This document shows positions 1-11,291 of a stretch of 64,000 nucleotides of DNA, in pieces (within the stretch, counting starts at the first letter, position 1; each line of letters starts with the position of its first letter). Source of the stretch: Coriolopsis trogii (taxonomy: Eukaryota; Basidiomycota; Agaricomycetes; Polyporales; Polyporaceae). Both the position numbers and the translations under genes were made by a program. The notes below the pieces were generated by a model. That model was not told where the DNA came from. It worked only from the letters and a program-made list of their open reading frames with translations, and made no database searches. The stretch is from positions 2,790,001-2,854,000 of the forward strand of contig JAHYIO010000001.1 in NCBI GenBank assembly GCA_020543525.1. The letters run 5' to 3'.

Positions 1-1990
1 ACGCGCAGACGACTTCCAAGGTGGTTCAAGTGCCACTACGGATGTCCGTGCATCCGGCAGGAACCACACGGAACTTGAGATGTTCTCATCGGCCATACAT
101 TTGGAAAGATATGTGCGGTCACTAGCGAGCCAACACGGGGTCTTGTGGTTGAGCGCGGAGTCATTCAGTGGACGGCCATCAACGCCTTTCTAGAACGTCG
201 TTGGGGCTGTAGCCGGATGTGCTGGATGTCCCACGACTACTCAATAATATTTCCCTTTGCCCTGGACGCTGTCGTGCTTTCCCAATCACCATCCGCGTGA
301 GGCTCGCGGACTGACGCAGTCCTCAAGCCGCGCCACTGGCGGACTTTGATCTCTCTGTCCGACACGCCAACGATCGCCACACGCATCTCTTCGATGTTTC
401 TTGCATCCTCGCCCCGAACGCATCCCCGTTGTTTGTGTTTGTCCTGTCCCAGTTCTTACGCCGCAGCGCTGCACCGTTCTCACGTTCTCGCGCACGTACG
501 CCCTCATCACTCACACTGGCCACAGTCAGTGTGTATGCACACGCATATCACGCGCATGTCTGCCGTGAACGGGGAGGGGGGATTCGGATACCGAAGATAA
601 TCGCGAATCCGAACATCGCGGCGACGTCCACGTCCACCGACAGCCGAGTGACATTCCTTCTCGAGCTTCGTCCAGCTTCGTCGACGTCCGCGCGCCGTCC
701 ACAGAGTATGTGCGCAGGGGGCACACACATACTGCGAACGCACGGGGCTGGCTTCTTGGACAACCCGCTCCTCCCCAGCCTTCCAGATCTCCCGCGGCGC
801 GACATCTTTGGGCCCCGCCCTCCACCCAATGTTCCCCGCTTTAGCCTCCGCGTTTGTTTCCTGGGTCTTTTTCTTGTATCCACCGCTTTCCAAGACTCCC
901 AGCCCTCGCACTTTCCCGAGCCCGCGTCTATTAGCCCCATGTCATCCGTCTCGATGGCTTCTGCATTCACTCCCCGCCGTCGCGCGCCGCGCCACAAGGC
1001 TCATAAATGAACGAACACCCCACCCGCGAGGGCAGATTGCGAACACATACCGGTGTGAACGTGGGAAGCGACGCACAGGGGATGGCGATTCTTCTGCCAA
1101 ATATCGGTTCAGACCGATAGGATTGGGAGGGGGGTCGTACCACTGTACCAGGGCAGTCGTACCGTCAATCGGTTCGCCATCGAGGCCCGCAGATATGAGA
1201 TATGAACGTGGGGAGGGAGAGGAAGGCTTCGCGATCGTTTGCCCGTCGTACACCACACACCGGAGCGGACAGCCTGGAGGCCTGGAGGTGGGACGGACAC
1301 TGAGAGAGGAAGGCCATGATCCCTGGGGGGCCGCGGGCGGAATTGGACGGTGTCTGTCAAGGCTGACGGGGAAGGCTGAGGACGTGAGGTTTGGGAGAAG
1401 AGGAAGAGGCGCTATATTTACATGCAAAGCGGGTGGAGCCAAACGCTATATTACAGTTGCAATACTATCCTACATGTGAAGTATACGAGAACATGTGTGA
1501 GAGCGAATAAGTAACGGTTGCAGTGTGCATGTGGGGTGGGGGAGGTACCTAGATGCGCGAGAGAGAGGGCGCAAGGGCGGGCAGAGAGAACGAGGGGGAG
1601 GAGATTGATAAAGGATAGAGGGAGACAGAGATAGAGAGGGAGCGGGAGCAGAAGCAGTGGTGATAGTAGCAGTCAGACGTCTACAGAGTCCCAAAGCCAG
1701 AGCCAGAGAGAGTGTGTGTATAAAAAAGATAAGAAGAGCGAGAGAGAGAGAGGATAGCGCATGGCGTGCTATATCAAGGGGGAGAATTTCGAGAGCGAGT
1801 TGTTAGTACATGGTGGTAAGTGTGGGGAGGGTAGAAACCTCTACTGGTAGTAAGTCGGCCATATATGCACATAGATTCGTAGTTCTTCCATCTTTTTCTT
1901 TCCTTCTGTGTATTCCAAGCAACACCTTCCCCCCTCCCGTCCCGGATTCGCGCGAGTGAAGCGTACGTTGAGCACGAGCACTTTAGCCTT
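1..1990. other. Region without a recognisable gene
   Basis: Open frames exist on both strands, but none shows a known domain, a conserved-looking sequence or a convincing splice pattern. Positions about 1541-1760 are strongly purine-rich on the plus strand with GA microsatellite runs; read on the minus strand this is a CT-rich tract of the kind seen near fungal promoters and UTRs. The right end probably holds the 3' UTR of the bZIP gene, which ends at 1991. An inverted CGG pair lies at 1105-1116. Confidence 0.6.
1105..1116. promoter_or_regulatory. Inverted CGG triplets, CGG-N6-CCG, in a short palindrome
   Basis: The sequence CGGTTCAGACCG sits inside 7-bp inverted arms (1102-1108 and 1113-1119) around a 4-nt loop. 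Inverted CGG triplets six bases apart are the site class bound by some fungal Zn2Cys6 regulators of the Ppr1/UaY type. No gene is recognised close by, so a function is only suggested, and a chance match is possible. Confidence 0.25.
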
Positions 1991-3499
1991 TCAGATCCGC
2001 AGATCGCCATCGCTATCGTGCAGTCGCGGCCGCTTTGCGGGATTCGAGACGCCAATGCCCCGCGCAGCGAGGGCCTCGACCGCCGCCTTCGCCGCCCCTT
2101 CCGACGTCTTCTTCGACCGGCCGCGGGTCCGACGGAGCGCACCAAACGCCTGAGCCTTGATCACCGCGAGCGTGCCACAGATCGGGGGCGGCGACGGCGA
2201 GCGCGAGCCCCGCTGCGAGTGCGGATGCGACACGGCCGAGTTGCTCGTCCGCGTGCGCGAGCGCGACGAGTATGTGTACGAGGACGACTCGCCGTCGCTC
2301 TCCCGCTCGTGCGAGCCGTTGTCCGCGCGCGAGTAGGGTGAGGGGGCTTGCACGTTGCGGTCTGGGCCGGACACGGACGAGGACGACGGGTGGACACGGC
2401 CGTTCATGCGGAGGATGGAGGTGACGTCGGCTGTGCCGCCGTGCAGGGTGAGCTCGGGGGGATGCTGCCGGCGGTAAAACTCGGGTCTCTCCGAGAGCGA
2501 CGTGCCCTCGGGGAAAGTGAACGCGTACGAGTTGGGAGCGAGAGACGTGGACGAGGCGGACGAAGGCGTCGATGCGGCAGGGGAGAGAGAGCGGCTCGGG
2601 GCGAACATGTAGGGTGAAGTGGCGAGGGGCGTGAGCGGGACCTTTTGGTCCTCTACGACGGCGTACCGTGAGGGATAGGAAATGTCGGACGCGGTGAGTG
2701 TGGGGGACTCGACAAAGGTAGGAGAGTGTGTCGCACTGCTGCCGTCCATCGAGCCGGGCTCGCTGACGGAATTGCCCGGGTGGCCGACCCAACCGTTGTT
2801 ATCGCGCGCTGAGGTGTCAATGGGGTATGGGGGAGCATAGGGATCGTAACGAGTCATACGGCCGTGCGCGTCCATGGAACGCGATTCTGAGCCACTGGGT
2901 GTCATAGAGACGTATCCCATTGCGGGAGATCGTTGGGGGTAATCTTGTGTGCTATACGAGGAGCCGTTCATGGAGGACGAGGGGTGGCTGCCGGAGGGAT
3001 AGCGCATGCCGTCGTCGGGGTAGTTGGCGACGGGCGCGGAGGGCATTGAGGAGCCCATCGTGACGGGAGGGGTGCGTGCGGGGACGGGAGCATAGGAGGA
3101 CATGGGGTAGTCGTCCTGGGGCTCGCGATCGACCTTCTTCTGCTGCTCGTACATCCTGAGGAGGGACTCCTTGTGTTCGAGCTCTGTCTTGAGGCGCGCG
3201 TTCTCCTGGCGGGACTCCTGGAGCTGGTTCTCTGTGTGGCGACATGACTCCTGGAGCTGGAGGACGACGCTCTCTAGATTTGTGACTGGGGGACGAGGGA
3301 GGGAATGAGCGGGGGTGTCAGCGGGGAAGAGAAGGGGAGTAGGCGGACCTGTCTCCTCGAGGGTAGCGATGTAGTTGGCGCGGCGGGCACGGAAGGCGGC
3401 CTGTGCGTCCGCGTTCTTTTTCTTTCTGAGGGCGGCGTCGGACATGCGGGAGGAGGCACCGTCGTCTGAGCCTGTCTTTGGGTCTGGGGACGGCGGCAT
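1991..3499 (-). CDS. bZIP transcription factor
   Basis: A nuclear DNA-binding regulator of about 481 residues once one intron is removed. The basic region lies near residues 24-42 (KNADAQAAFRARR, matching N-x2-A-x4-R-x-R). A leucine zipper or coiled coil follows, running about 50 residues (NLESVVLQLQ onward to RMYEQQKK). The remaining 370 residues are Ser/Pro/Thr-rich and look disordered, ending in a basic tail. A 63-nt intron (3286-3348) falls exactly between basic region and zipper; it has no stop and keeps frame, so retention would insert 21 mostly Pro/Leu residues and break the helix. Its donor, GTCCGC, is weak. The family of targets cannot be told from the sequence. The upstream gap carries a 16-bp CACGTG palindrome. 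Confidence 0.88.
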   Translation of the reverse strand: MPPSPDPKTGSDDGASSRMSDAALRKKKNADAQAAFRARRANYIATLEETGPPTPLLFPADTPAHSLPRPPVTNLESVVLQLQESCRHTENQLQESRQENARLKTELEHKESLLRMYEQQKKVDREPQDDYPMSSYAPVPARTPPVTMGSSMPSAPVANYPDDGMRYPSGSHPSSSMNGSSYSTQDYPQRSPAMGYVSMTPSGSESRSMDAHGRMTRYDPYAPPYPIDTSARDNNGWVGHPGNSVSEPGSMDGSSATHSPTFVESPTLTASDISYPSRYAVVEDQKVPLTPLATSPYMFAPSRSLSPAASTPSSASSTSLAPNSYAFTFPEGTSLSERPEFYRRQHPPELTLHGGTADVTSILRMNGRVHPSSSSVSGPDRNVQAPSPYSRADNGSHERESDGESSSYTYSSRSRTRTSNSAVSHPHSQRGSRSPSPPPICGTLAVIKAQAFGALRRTRGRSKKTSEGAAKAAVEALAARGIGVSNPAKRPRLHDSDGDLRI

Positions 3500-3985
3500 G
3501 GGCGGGGGCGGCGGGGAGGAGACGGTGAGAGAGGGAAGAGGGAGTAGGATGTGTGGGAGGCGTAGGAGAGGAGGGGTCTATGGACAAGAATAAAAAGAGG
3601 AGGCGGGCGCGGGAGACGCGAGGGCGAGCGGAGGGCTGGCTCGGACAGGCTGAGGGCTTGGGAGGGAGGCGGAGGCGGGGTGGAGGAGATGGCAGAGGTG
3701 TATGCGATCCAAAGCGACCCAAAGAGTTCTGCGCTCGCCATCCAGGTCCGATCCACCCGATCTCGCATACCCATCCGGCACGACCTCCCCACCCGCCCGG
3801 CTCGACGCGCCCGTACCAGTCACGTGACTGGCCACCCCCGCCCACGTGCACATGTCCACCAAACCACCCAGCAATATATTCCCCATTTTTGCTCCCTGTC
3901 CCCAACAGCCCGCACACGCCCATCCTCCGTGTCTCTACGGCCAATCACCCGAGCCCCGCCCGCCGCCCGTCCAGCCTATCCCCAA
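3500..3985. other. Gap between bZIP start and APC4 end
   Basis: Both flanking genes are on the minus strand, so this holds the bZIP promoter and 5' UTR and the APC4 3' end. It contains two CACGTG cores, one of them inside a perfect 16-bp palindrome. I see no gene here. Confidence 0.7.
3816..3831. promoter_or_regulatory. Perfect 16-bp palindrome centred on CACGTG
   Basis: CCAGTCACGTGACTGG reads identically on both strands and contains TCACGTGA, the core bound by fungal bHLH factors of the Cbf1 type. It lies about 320 bp upstream of the bZIP start. A second CACGTG is at 3843-3848. CACGTG alone is expected about 16 times by chance in a window this size; the extended symmetry is what stands out. 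Confidence 0.45.
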
Positions 3986-6900
3986 TCACCCTGCCTCCTC
4001 GCCTGAGATATCCTCCCCCTCGTCCTCGTCCTCCCCTTCCATATCCAGCACCTCCAGCCTCAGCCCCGCTTCGTCCACCACGCACGACACCCGTCTCCCC
4101 ACACGCCCGTTCACCACGAGCGTCACCCCTCCCGTAGAGAACCCGCTCAGCGTCCGCGACTGTACGATCGGTGTGGGTACCGACGGTACCTGCATGCAGT
4201 AAAAATACACACAAACACCAAATATAAATTTCTGTCAGTATCGCTTCCGCCACCGACGGGCGACGGCCGCGCAGTCTCAGCAGCAATGCAGCAGAACACC
4301 TTACCTGTCCGTTCGCCACCCGCTCCAGCACGTCGCCCATCAGCCTTTCTCGAGTCGCCCCGTTTACGTACTCGTGAGACGGGATCGTGTGGTAGATTAA
4401 ATTCGCGTAGCCGACCGTCGCGATACAGCCTGCACCACGCACACATCAGCCATCACCTCCGTACCCGCACACGGTCCAGGACCTCCCTCGCGAGAGCACC
4501 CCGACCCGTCGCGTCAATACAACGAAATGCACTCACTTTCTTGATCTTCGCCCCGCCTGTACACGATCACGACCATCTCCGAGTCAAAGAACTCCACGTC
4601 GAGCAGATCGAACCGCTCGCTTCCCCCCTCCTCCGTCCCCGAGGCACAGCAGCACTCCAGCACCGAAACCTCGACCGCCGGAACTCCCCCCAGAGCGCCC
4701 AGACCCTGCCGCAGCCGGACGAGGCAGACTAGAGGCGAGCGCGCACGGCAACGTCAGATCAGTCAACGTGGACCAACGCAGGGTGCTAAGCACGGAGGGG
4801 AGGTGCAAGGAAGCACCCTAAACACTTACGGTACTGTCGTCCACCCGCACCAGCACTAGCCTCGCGCGGCGGCCTGATCGCAAGGTACTGCAGAAATTCG
4901 CCCGGCTGCTCCCAAAAAACTCTCTTCAGCGAGCACGCCACGTTGAAAACTCGAAGTTCGCTTGCCTTGCCCTCCTCTGCGACCGTCCGTTCCCGTATCA
5001 GGGGCGCCGCGGAGCTGGGAGGCCCACGAGCTGACTGCGGCCCCTCCTGGACCTCGTCCACAGGTGATGCTGTCGCCGCTGGAGCTGGAGCTGGACCATC
5101 CGCTTCGTACCCGGCCACGACCTCTGCAGACCGCGCGGCCGCCTTGCCCGCCACCTCGAACATCTGCTGGCACTTGCCCGCCAGCGTCTGCAGCACCGTG
5201 TCCAGGTTCCGCTCGACGTGTGACAGATCCCGAGGCTTGACTTCCTGTGTTTTCCGAACCACGAGCCCGGTCAGACGCTCGTTCTCATCTCGCAACATCC
5301 TCATCAGCCTCGGGACCCTCACCTCATGCACGGTTTGATCCCAATGGTCGAGCGCGGCGCGCGCTTCGTCAATCGCGCGCCCCAGGTCCGCATCCTCGCT
5401 CGGCACCCCTAGGCTCGCGCGGCTGATGCTCGACACGGGCCCCACGAACCATTTGTCGATCGGGCTCACGACGAGGCTGGACGTCAGGTAGTCGTTCACC
5501 TCGAGGATGTCGTGTTGGGGCCGCGGAGCGTGCTGGTCCCCGGTCGCATTCGCCTTGGCAGTCTCTGCGTTTTTCCCCCTTCACATAAGCCGGCCCCCAT
5601 TCTGATTCGGGGAAGAGAAAGAAGGCGGCGCACACGTACCGTATCGAATCCACTTCATGAACTCCTTGAAGCGCAGGAGCTCTTTCCGTGCGGTCGATGC
5701 GAGCCAGCTGGCCTGGAAGATCGCACTGCCCGTGAGCTCGAGGCAAAATTCCACGTCTGCAGGGTTGAAGTGGCAGACGGCGTATTGAGGTCTAGACAGC
5801 GCCTGAGCGCGATGCGTGTGGTCTGCCAGGATTCGAACTCACAATGCAGCCCAACCCTGCACTTCTTGCAGGAGCAGGAGCAGCCGTTGGCACGCAGGAG
5901 CGACTCGTTTCTCCGAAAGGTCACGGAGCCGTAGTAGCGCATCGCCCATAATAGTCTCCCATTTTTGTATGCTCTGTGACCAGTGTCAATCTACAGGAAC
6001 CCTTCGAGACGACAAAGAAGCAATCATACCCTGTCACTCATATGCTCACCGCTTCCAAGGAAGTCCATGAGACCCTCCGACGAGCGACCGGTCGTCAAGA
6101 GGCACGTCAGGTCCAACAGCGCGTAAGGGTCCTCCTCTACATCAACATGAAACACCGTGTTCGCTTTGTAAGAAATCATGAAAACTCACGGCCGAACTCG
6201 TTCGCTTGCCTGGCTTCAAGGGCTTGGACCCACTTCGGACCCAGGTCACGCGCGCCGACCTGCGTGTCCGTCCCAAACCAAGCCGCACGCATGTCCTTGA
6301 CCACCCGCATTGCGTACGCCAGGAGCTCCCGGGCCGAGGTCGACACCCTCGCCACGTCTCTGTAATGTCTCCCCGCCAGATATGGCACCTTCATGACGTG
6401 CGGTTGCACCCCGACCGCGGCGTCCGCCGAGGGCGAGGGCGAGGAAGGTCCAATGTGAGAGAAGAAGTGCTCCCGGAACTTGTACAGCGACCTAGGGAAA
6501 CCCTTGCTGTGTACGGACACGGCGCCCAGCGGGTAGCTTCCTTCCAGGAACAGATGGACGAAACCTAGATTGTCAGCGACGGCGAGAATGCTATTCATGT
6601 TCGTATCGTCCTCTTCGTCTTCTACCTCGGGCACCGCGCCTTGTGCATCGGGCTTGTTGGCAGCGATCGAGGAGATGGACAGATCCAGCGGGAGGCAGGG
6701 CCAAGTCACGATGCTGTTTGGCAGCGCGGGCTGTTGGACGGCTCTCCCTCGACCGGCCTGAAACGCGAAGAGCTCACTGGACCTAGATGGACGGACGTCA
6801 GGGGCCCGAACAAGTCAGTCATGCGGATACGGCTACCGCTCACCCTAGAGGTTTCGTGTCGTCTTGGATCGGATCCAAGAGAGGTAGGCTCTTGAGGATA

Positions 6901-7450
6901 GAATGGGCAGAACCGGTCTACGATCGGATGAATCAACTCATGCGCGTGTATGCCGCTTGGTGTTCAAGAGCACTAACGATATTCTCCCCTCTCTTGAATA
7001 TATCGGGAATGCCGTTGCCAACAACCTGCTTCTGTTCGCGGAACCACCAGGCTGCCTTCAGCTCACGGCGACCTTCGAACGATATCGGAGTATTGAGCGT
7101 CTTGCCGTTTTGGATGGAGTGTATGGTCACGGACGGTGGATTGAGAACGATTGCAAAGCTTTGGACTGTCCGCCGCATGTGTGAGTCCAACCGTCAATAC
7201 AAGGATACTTGAACGCACCGTCTGGACTCCAAGCCACATCGACTACTTCCGCCTCGGCCCTTCCAGCATCTGGTGCAATAGTTAGCTCCCATTTCTTGGC
7301 TCCCTGCATTTTGTACAGCGTAATCTTCTCTAGATGCGCGACACGCGATATTACGAGGAGCAAGTCTTTGTCCGGACACCAAGAGGACTTGAGAACGCGC
7401 GAGGCATGGGGTAATTGTATGGTGGCAACTGGTGCGATTGTGGTCGCCAT
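3986..7450 (-). CDS. APC4: Anaphase-promoting complex subunit 4
   Basis: A scaffold subunit of the APC/C ubiquitin ligase that drives mitotic cyclin and securin destruction. The first exon (from 7450) begins MATTIAPVATIQLP and contains KMQGAKKWEL and VAWSPDG, the usual start of the Apc4 N-terminal WD40 domain. The next exon carries NPPSVTIHSIQNGK. The central Apc4 domain is seen at about 6709-6176 (SLYKFREHFFSHIGP, then ARELLAYAMRVVKDMRAAWFG) and 5942-4820 (CEFESWQTTRIALR, then DNERLTG further on). The tail has VTLVVNGRVGRRVSCVVDE and an acidic end. Many short introns are present and the joins were not all resolved. An upstream frame starting at 7542 has only a TTG codon, so the ATG at 7450 is preferred. 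Confidence 0.88.
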
Positions 7451-8071
7451 CGCCTGAGGTGAGGTGCAAAGATATAGATGAGGACATTTCTACTCGTAAC
7501 AGTAAACAGTCCACTCACCAGAATATGTTCCCTCTGTCTCAAATATCACTCTAATGTCCAACGTGAGTTCTGTGAACTATCTGTGTTTTGAGCGGCCACA
7601 ACACACAAGGGCCAAGATGAATCCCTTGGTCAGCTATCCGCGTGTTTTCTGTGTATGGTTTGAGGAAGAGTATGTTCGCATGTAGGCCAAGAGCAGAGCA
7701 TACATTCAGTGCAAGACGAGGTCACTGTGCCACCGGCCGGGCCACGCATCCGAGCACAAAGAAACTACAAGCGCCCGTCTGACGCGTACAGTCACGGGCC
7801 TGTCACACAATGTGGCTGAAGACCACCACCGCCTCAGCTGGCTCCCTTCTTGAGTGGACGATTCCCGCCCACACGGTCTTCCACATGACGATGGCGAACG
7901 TATTCAAAGAAATGGCCGCAACATCGTTGAGAATCGCGACCGGATGCTTTTGGTACGTCTGCTGCAGTGGCAGGAACGATCATGTTCCAGACACTGTATG
8001 CATGAAGAGTGCGGAATACAAGGTACGAAGCCACGGCCGGCCGAGCAAAGTCAACGCAAGCTCACAGGACT
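7451..8071. other. Gap between APC4 start and DRS1 end
   Basis: This should contain the APC4 promoter and the DRS1 3' UTR, both minus strand. No supported open frame or RNA gene was seen. Confidence 0.6.
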
Positions 8072-10808
8072 CTATGCCTTCCGCTTGCCGCCTTTCTTCT
8101 TGCCCATGCCCCCGATCACGTCGCCCTTCTTTGCCCGCACTCCCTCTCTTGCTGACCGCTGCCCCATATCTTTGTCGAACGCCCCACCCTTCGGCTTCGT
8201 CGTTGCGGTCTTCGAACGCGCCGCTTTTTTCTTCTTCTCCTGCTTCTTTGACGTTGGCCGTCGTTCGGGCTCGCCAATCTTTGCTGGGCGCGACGCCTTC
8301 TTTGCAGAACGCACCGCAGCCCGGATCGCGCCAGTCTCCGCCGCGTCTTCTTCCATCGCCATCTTCCTGCGCTTCGCACGTCTCGAGAGCCCAGAGAACT
8401 TGTCTCGTTTAGGCTGATGAGACCGCGTTCAGTCCAGCGTTGCGGTCGGATCAAGGTGTTCGTTTTACGTACCTTGGCTTCGGCTGACTCCTTCCCTTTG
8501 CCCTTTTTGCCAGCGCCAAACCCGGCTTCATACTGCTGTTTACTCAACGCTGTGGGGGAAAGATCTCTCGGTCCAGGTACACGCGGAAATGAAGTAATGG
8601 TGCTCACCCTCAGCCTGGGCTTGCTCCTTCCCAGTTTGGAACCAAGTGCGAGCAGGCCGCGAGAAGATCTCCGCTTCGTGCTCAATCATGTTCTGGCCTT
8701 TCTTCAGTTCCATCTCGGCTTGGCGAAGCTGTCAAACGAAGTATGAGTTTGGCTATAGTAGGGCCTGCGCAATACTCTTGTACGGACCTGTTTTTCCTCT
8801 TTCTCCTCCTGCAGAACTTCGGAGATGTCCTTCTTCAGGCTCTCGAGTTTCTGGGACCATTTACTAACCACTTCTGGCGGGACCTGCCGATGGCGCACCT
8901 GGTCCTCACCGGTCGAGTGCTTGATGGCCGCCTTGAGCAATTTGCGGTCAGCTTCGCCCACGAGGGTGACAGACCTGTCAAGGAGCCGTCAATTAGAATT
9001 GACGAACTTCGAGCGCGAGGCCAGCCCGGCGAGACGGACTCACCGTCCTTTCTTTCCCGCTCGCGCTGTCCGTCCCACGCGATGCAGGTACTGCGCAAGC
9101 TGGCCCGGCATGTCATAGTTGATGACCGTCTCGATCCCTTTGATGTCCAGACCGCGGGAGGCAAGATCGGTAGCCATGAGGTAGTCCACATGACCGTCAC
9201 GGAATTGTTGTAGTGCTCTCAATCTCTAAGAATTACAATGTTGAGCGTGACCCCTCGGGTGGGTGTATATAAGCAGTAGCGTACCTGTTCTTGACTGAGG
9301 TCTCCGTGAAGTTCATCGCATTTCATGTCTAGTAAACGGAAGACGATACGCATTTGATGCGCGAGTTTCTTGCTCCGAAAGAAGATAATGACACGAGTCT
9401 TGAATGACCGTTTGCAGAGGGCAACTAACAACGCCGAGCGCTCCGCTTCCTTCCCTGCTCGCACGCGGACGAACTCTTGGAGGAGCCCTCTCGCCGTACT
9501 CCGCTTGGGGTCAACGAACAACCTGACGGGTTTGTTCAATGACATCCGGACGAGCTCGTCGACAGAGTCGGTCATAGTAGCAGAGAAGAGCATCGTCTGC
9601 CGGGAGGTAGGGCATGACTTGATGATCTCCGTTAGTTCGTCCGCAAAACCGTCCTCTAGCATGCGATCGGCTTCGTCAAGGACTAGGATGTCCAAGGCAT
9701 CGAGAGTGAAAGTAGGGGAGTTGCGGATATGGTCGATGAGACGCCCAGGGGTAGCGATGATCACGTCCGGCCGAGTACGCAGTGTCGCTTCTTGTGCCTT
9801 CACCGAGAGACCACCTAGGAAGGAACGCAGAATAGCCCAATCAGCGACTGAACACTCTTCGCAACTAGCAGATGCCCGGACCTACGACCAAAGCAAAGCG
9901 AATGTCTGTATGAGCCGCGAGCTTGATTCCGACCTCGTAACACTGCACGCCAAGTTCACGGGTGGGCACGAGCACGAGACACCGGGTAGCGGCTGCCTTC
10001 TTCCCTCGGTCGCGGTACATAAGCCGTTCGAGCATGGGGATGATGAAAGCTGCTGTCTTTCCAGAACCTGTCACGGCATTCCCTACAACGTCCTTTCCGA
10101 GGAGCGCGACGGGTATGGTGGCAGCCTGTATAGGCGTGGGTTTCGTGAAGCCCAGGGATGTGAGCGACTTGATGATGGGCCGGGAGAGATTCATGGAAAG
10201 GAAAGACGTGTGCTCTTCGGATGGGCCAGACTCGGAGTCAAAGAACGCAGCTTTGCGGTCTTTCTCTGCCTGTGTTTCCTCCTCGGAGTCCTCGTCGCTA
10301 GAAGACGCAGCGTCTTCAGCATCTTCATCGTCCGAGACCTCTTCATCCTCCCCTACTTCTGCCTCTGAACCCGACTCCTCGTCTGATGTTGCGAGAGGGT
10401 CATCTTCGGCATCATCCTCAGCTTCTGCCAAACCCTCGAACTCCTCTCCTGTACCTTCAGAGCCCTCCGAGTCTTCATCGTCCTCGCTGCCCGAATCCTC
10501 CTCTGCTCCTTCCTCAGAATCACTGTCTTCCTCGTCCCCTTCGTCCTCAATAGGTCGTTTACGCTTGCCATTACTTGCGCGAAGTTTACGACGCGCAATG
10601 ATATCGTCTACCGAAAGAGGTTCCTGGAGTTTCGTTAGCAGCCACACCCATCGCTGCACTATTGACATACCGGCTTGGAGCCTTTTCTGACAAGGTCCTG
10701 CACATCGAGATGCTGGTCCAGGAAATCATTGTATGGGTCGCCGGTGAGGTCGAAGGTGAACTCCGGGTTGAGCTCGACGGTCTCCTCTGCTGTTTGAGGC
10801 TTTGACAT
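8072..10808 (-). CDS. DRS1: ATP-dependent RNA helicase Drs1 (DDX27 family)
   Basis: A nucleolar DEAD-box helicase needed for 27S pre-rRNA processing and 60S subunit assembly. The first exon starts at 10808 ([15 protein letters not shown]; an in-frame TAG lies four codons upstream) and is joined to [16 protein letters not shown] long Asp/Glu/Ser acidic segment follows, then the Q motif ([15 protein letters not shown]), Walker [23 protein letters not shown] in [17 protein letters not shown], the RNA-bound motif around [24 protein letters not shown] and [10 protein letters not shown]. The C-terminus is basic (KKKGGKRKA), as is usual for Drs1. All helicase motifs are intact. It has at least six short introns. 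Confidence 0.95.
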
Positions 10809-11291
10809 CGGTGCAGGAGCCTAGCAGGGGCGGGAGCCACAAGTCAGATTGCGTGAAGATCCCAGAGATTTGCTTCGTCCGTTTTGGGACCTGGTTGAGA
10901 CCGTGAAGGAGTAGAGTCGTCGGTGCGACCCAACAAGTGGCTGAAGGGATGGCCGTTGCGCAAAGGAACAAATTATTTAGACGCTCGAAGAAGAAGCGGA
11001 CCGATCCAGGGCCGGGGCATCCGTTCTCAACCAATCACCGCGCGACCTGCCTTCTGAAGTCAGATTGTTGCGATTCGATCGAGGTACAAACAGCACAACA
11101 GTGCAAATGGCTCGGGGGCGCAATCCAAAAGCCCACATACAAGCTTCATATTCAGCATAGCAACGGTTGACAACAAGGTAATACAGATCCACGAGTAATG
11201 TACTGTCATAGATATGTGCTGAGGGGGAAGGAAAGCAAGGTATCTGGATAGCGAGCGGGCACACGAAATTGTCGCATGAAGCAGAAACTGA
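10809..11291. other. Gap between DRS1 start and RasGEF end
   Basis: Contains the DRS1 promoter and 5' UTR and the RasGEF 3' UTR. No gene or clear regulatory motif was seen. Confidence 0.6.

Noticed and set aside
429..1010. 193-residue plus-strand open frame near the left end
   Set aside because: Composition follows local GC content, no domain or conserved-looking segment, and overlapping frames on the other strand are equally long.
5826..5846. tRNA-like B box (GTTCGAATCC on the minus strand)
   Set aside because: It lies in APC4 coding sequence (CEFESWQTT). I found no A box or acceptor stem at the right distance.
7351..7542. Upstream extension of APC4 (RQREHILV...)
   Set aside because: It starts with TTG, not ATG, and the ATG at 7450 gives the usual Apc4 N-terminus.
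9370..10368. 332-residue plus-strand open frame
   Set aside because: Runs opposite to DRS1 exons and crosses DRS1 introns; no domain.
9962..10690. 242-residue plus-strand open frame rich in Ser
   Set aside because: Antisense of the acidic segment and helicase core of DRS1, which is strongly supported on the minus strand.
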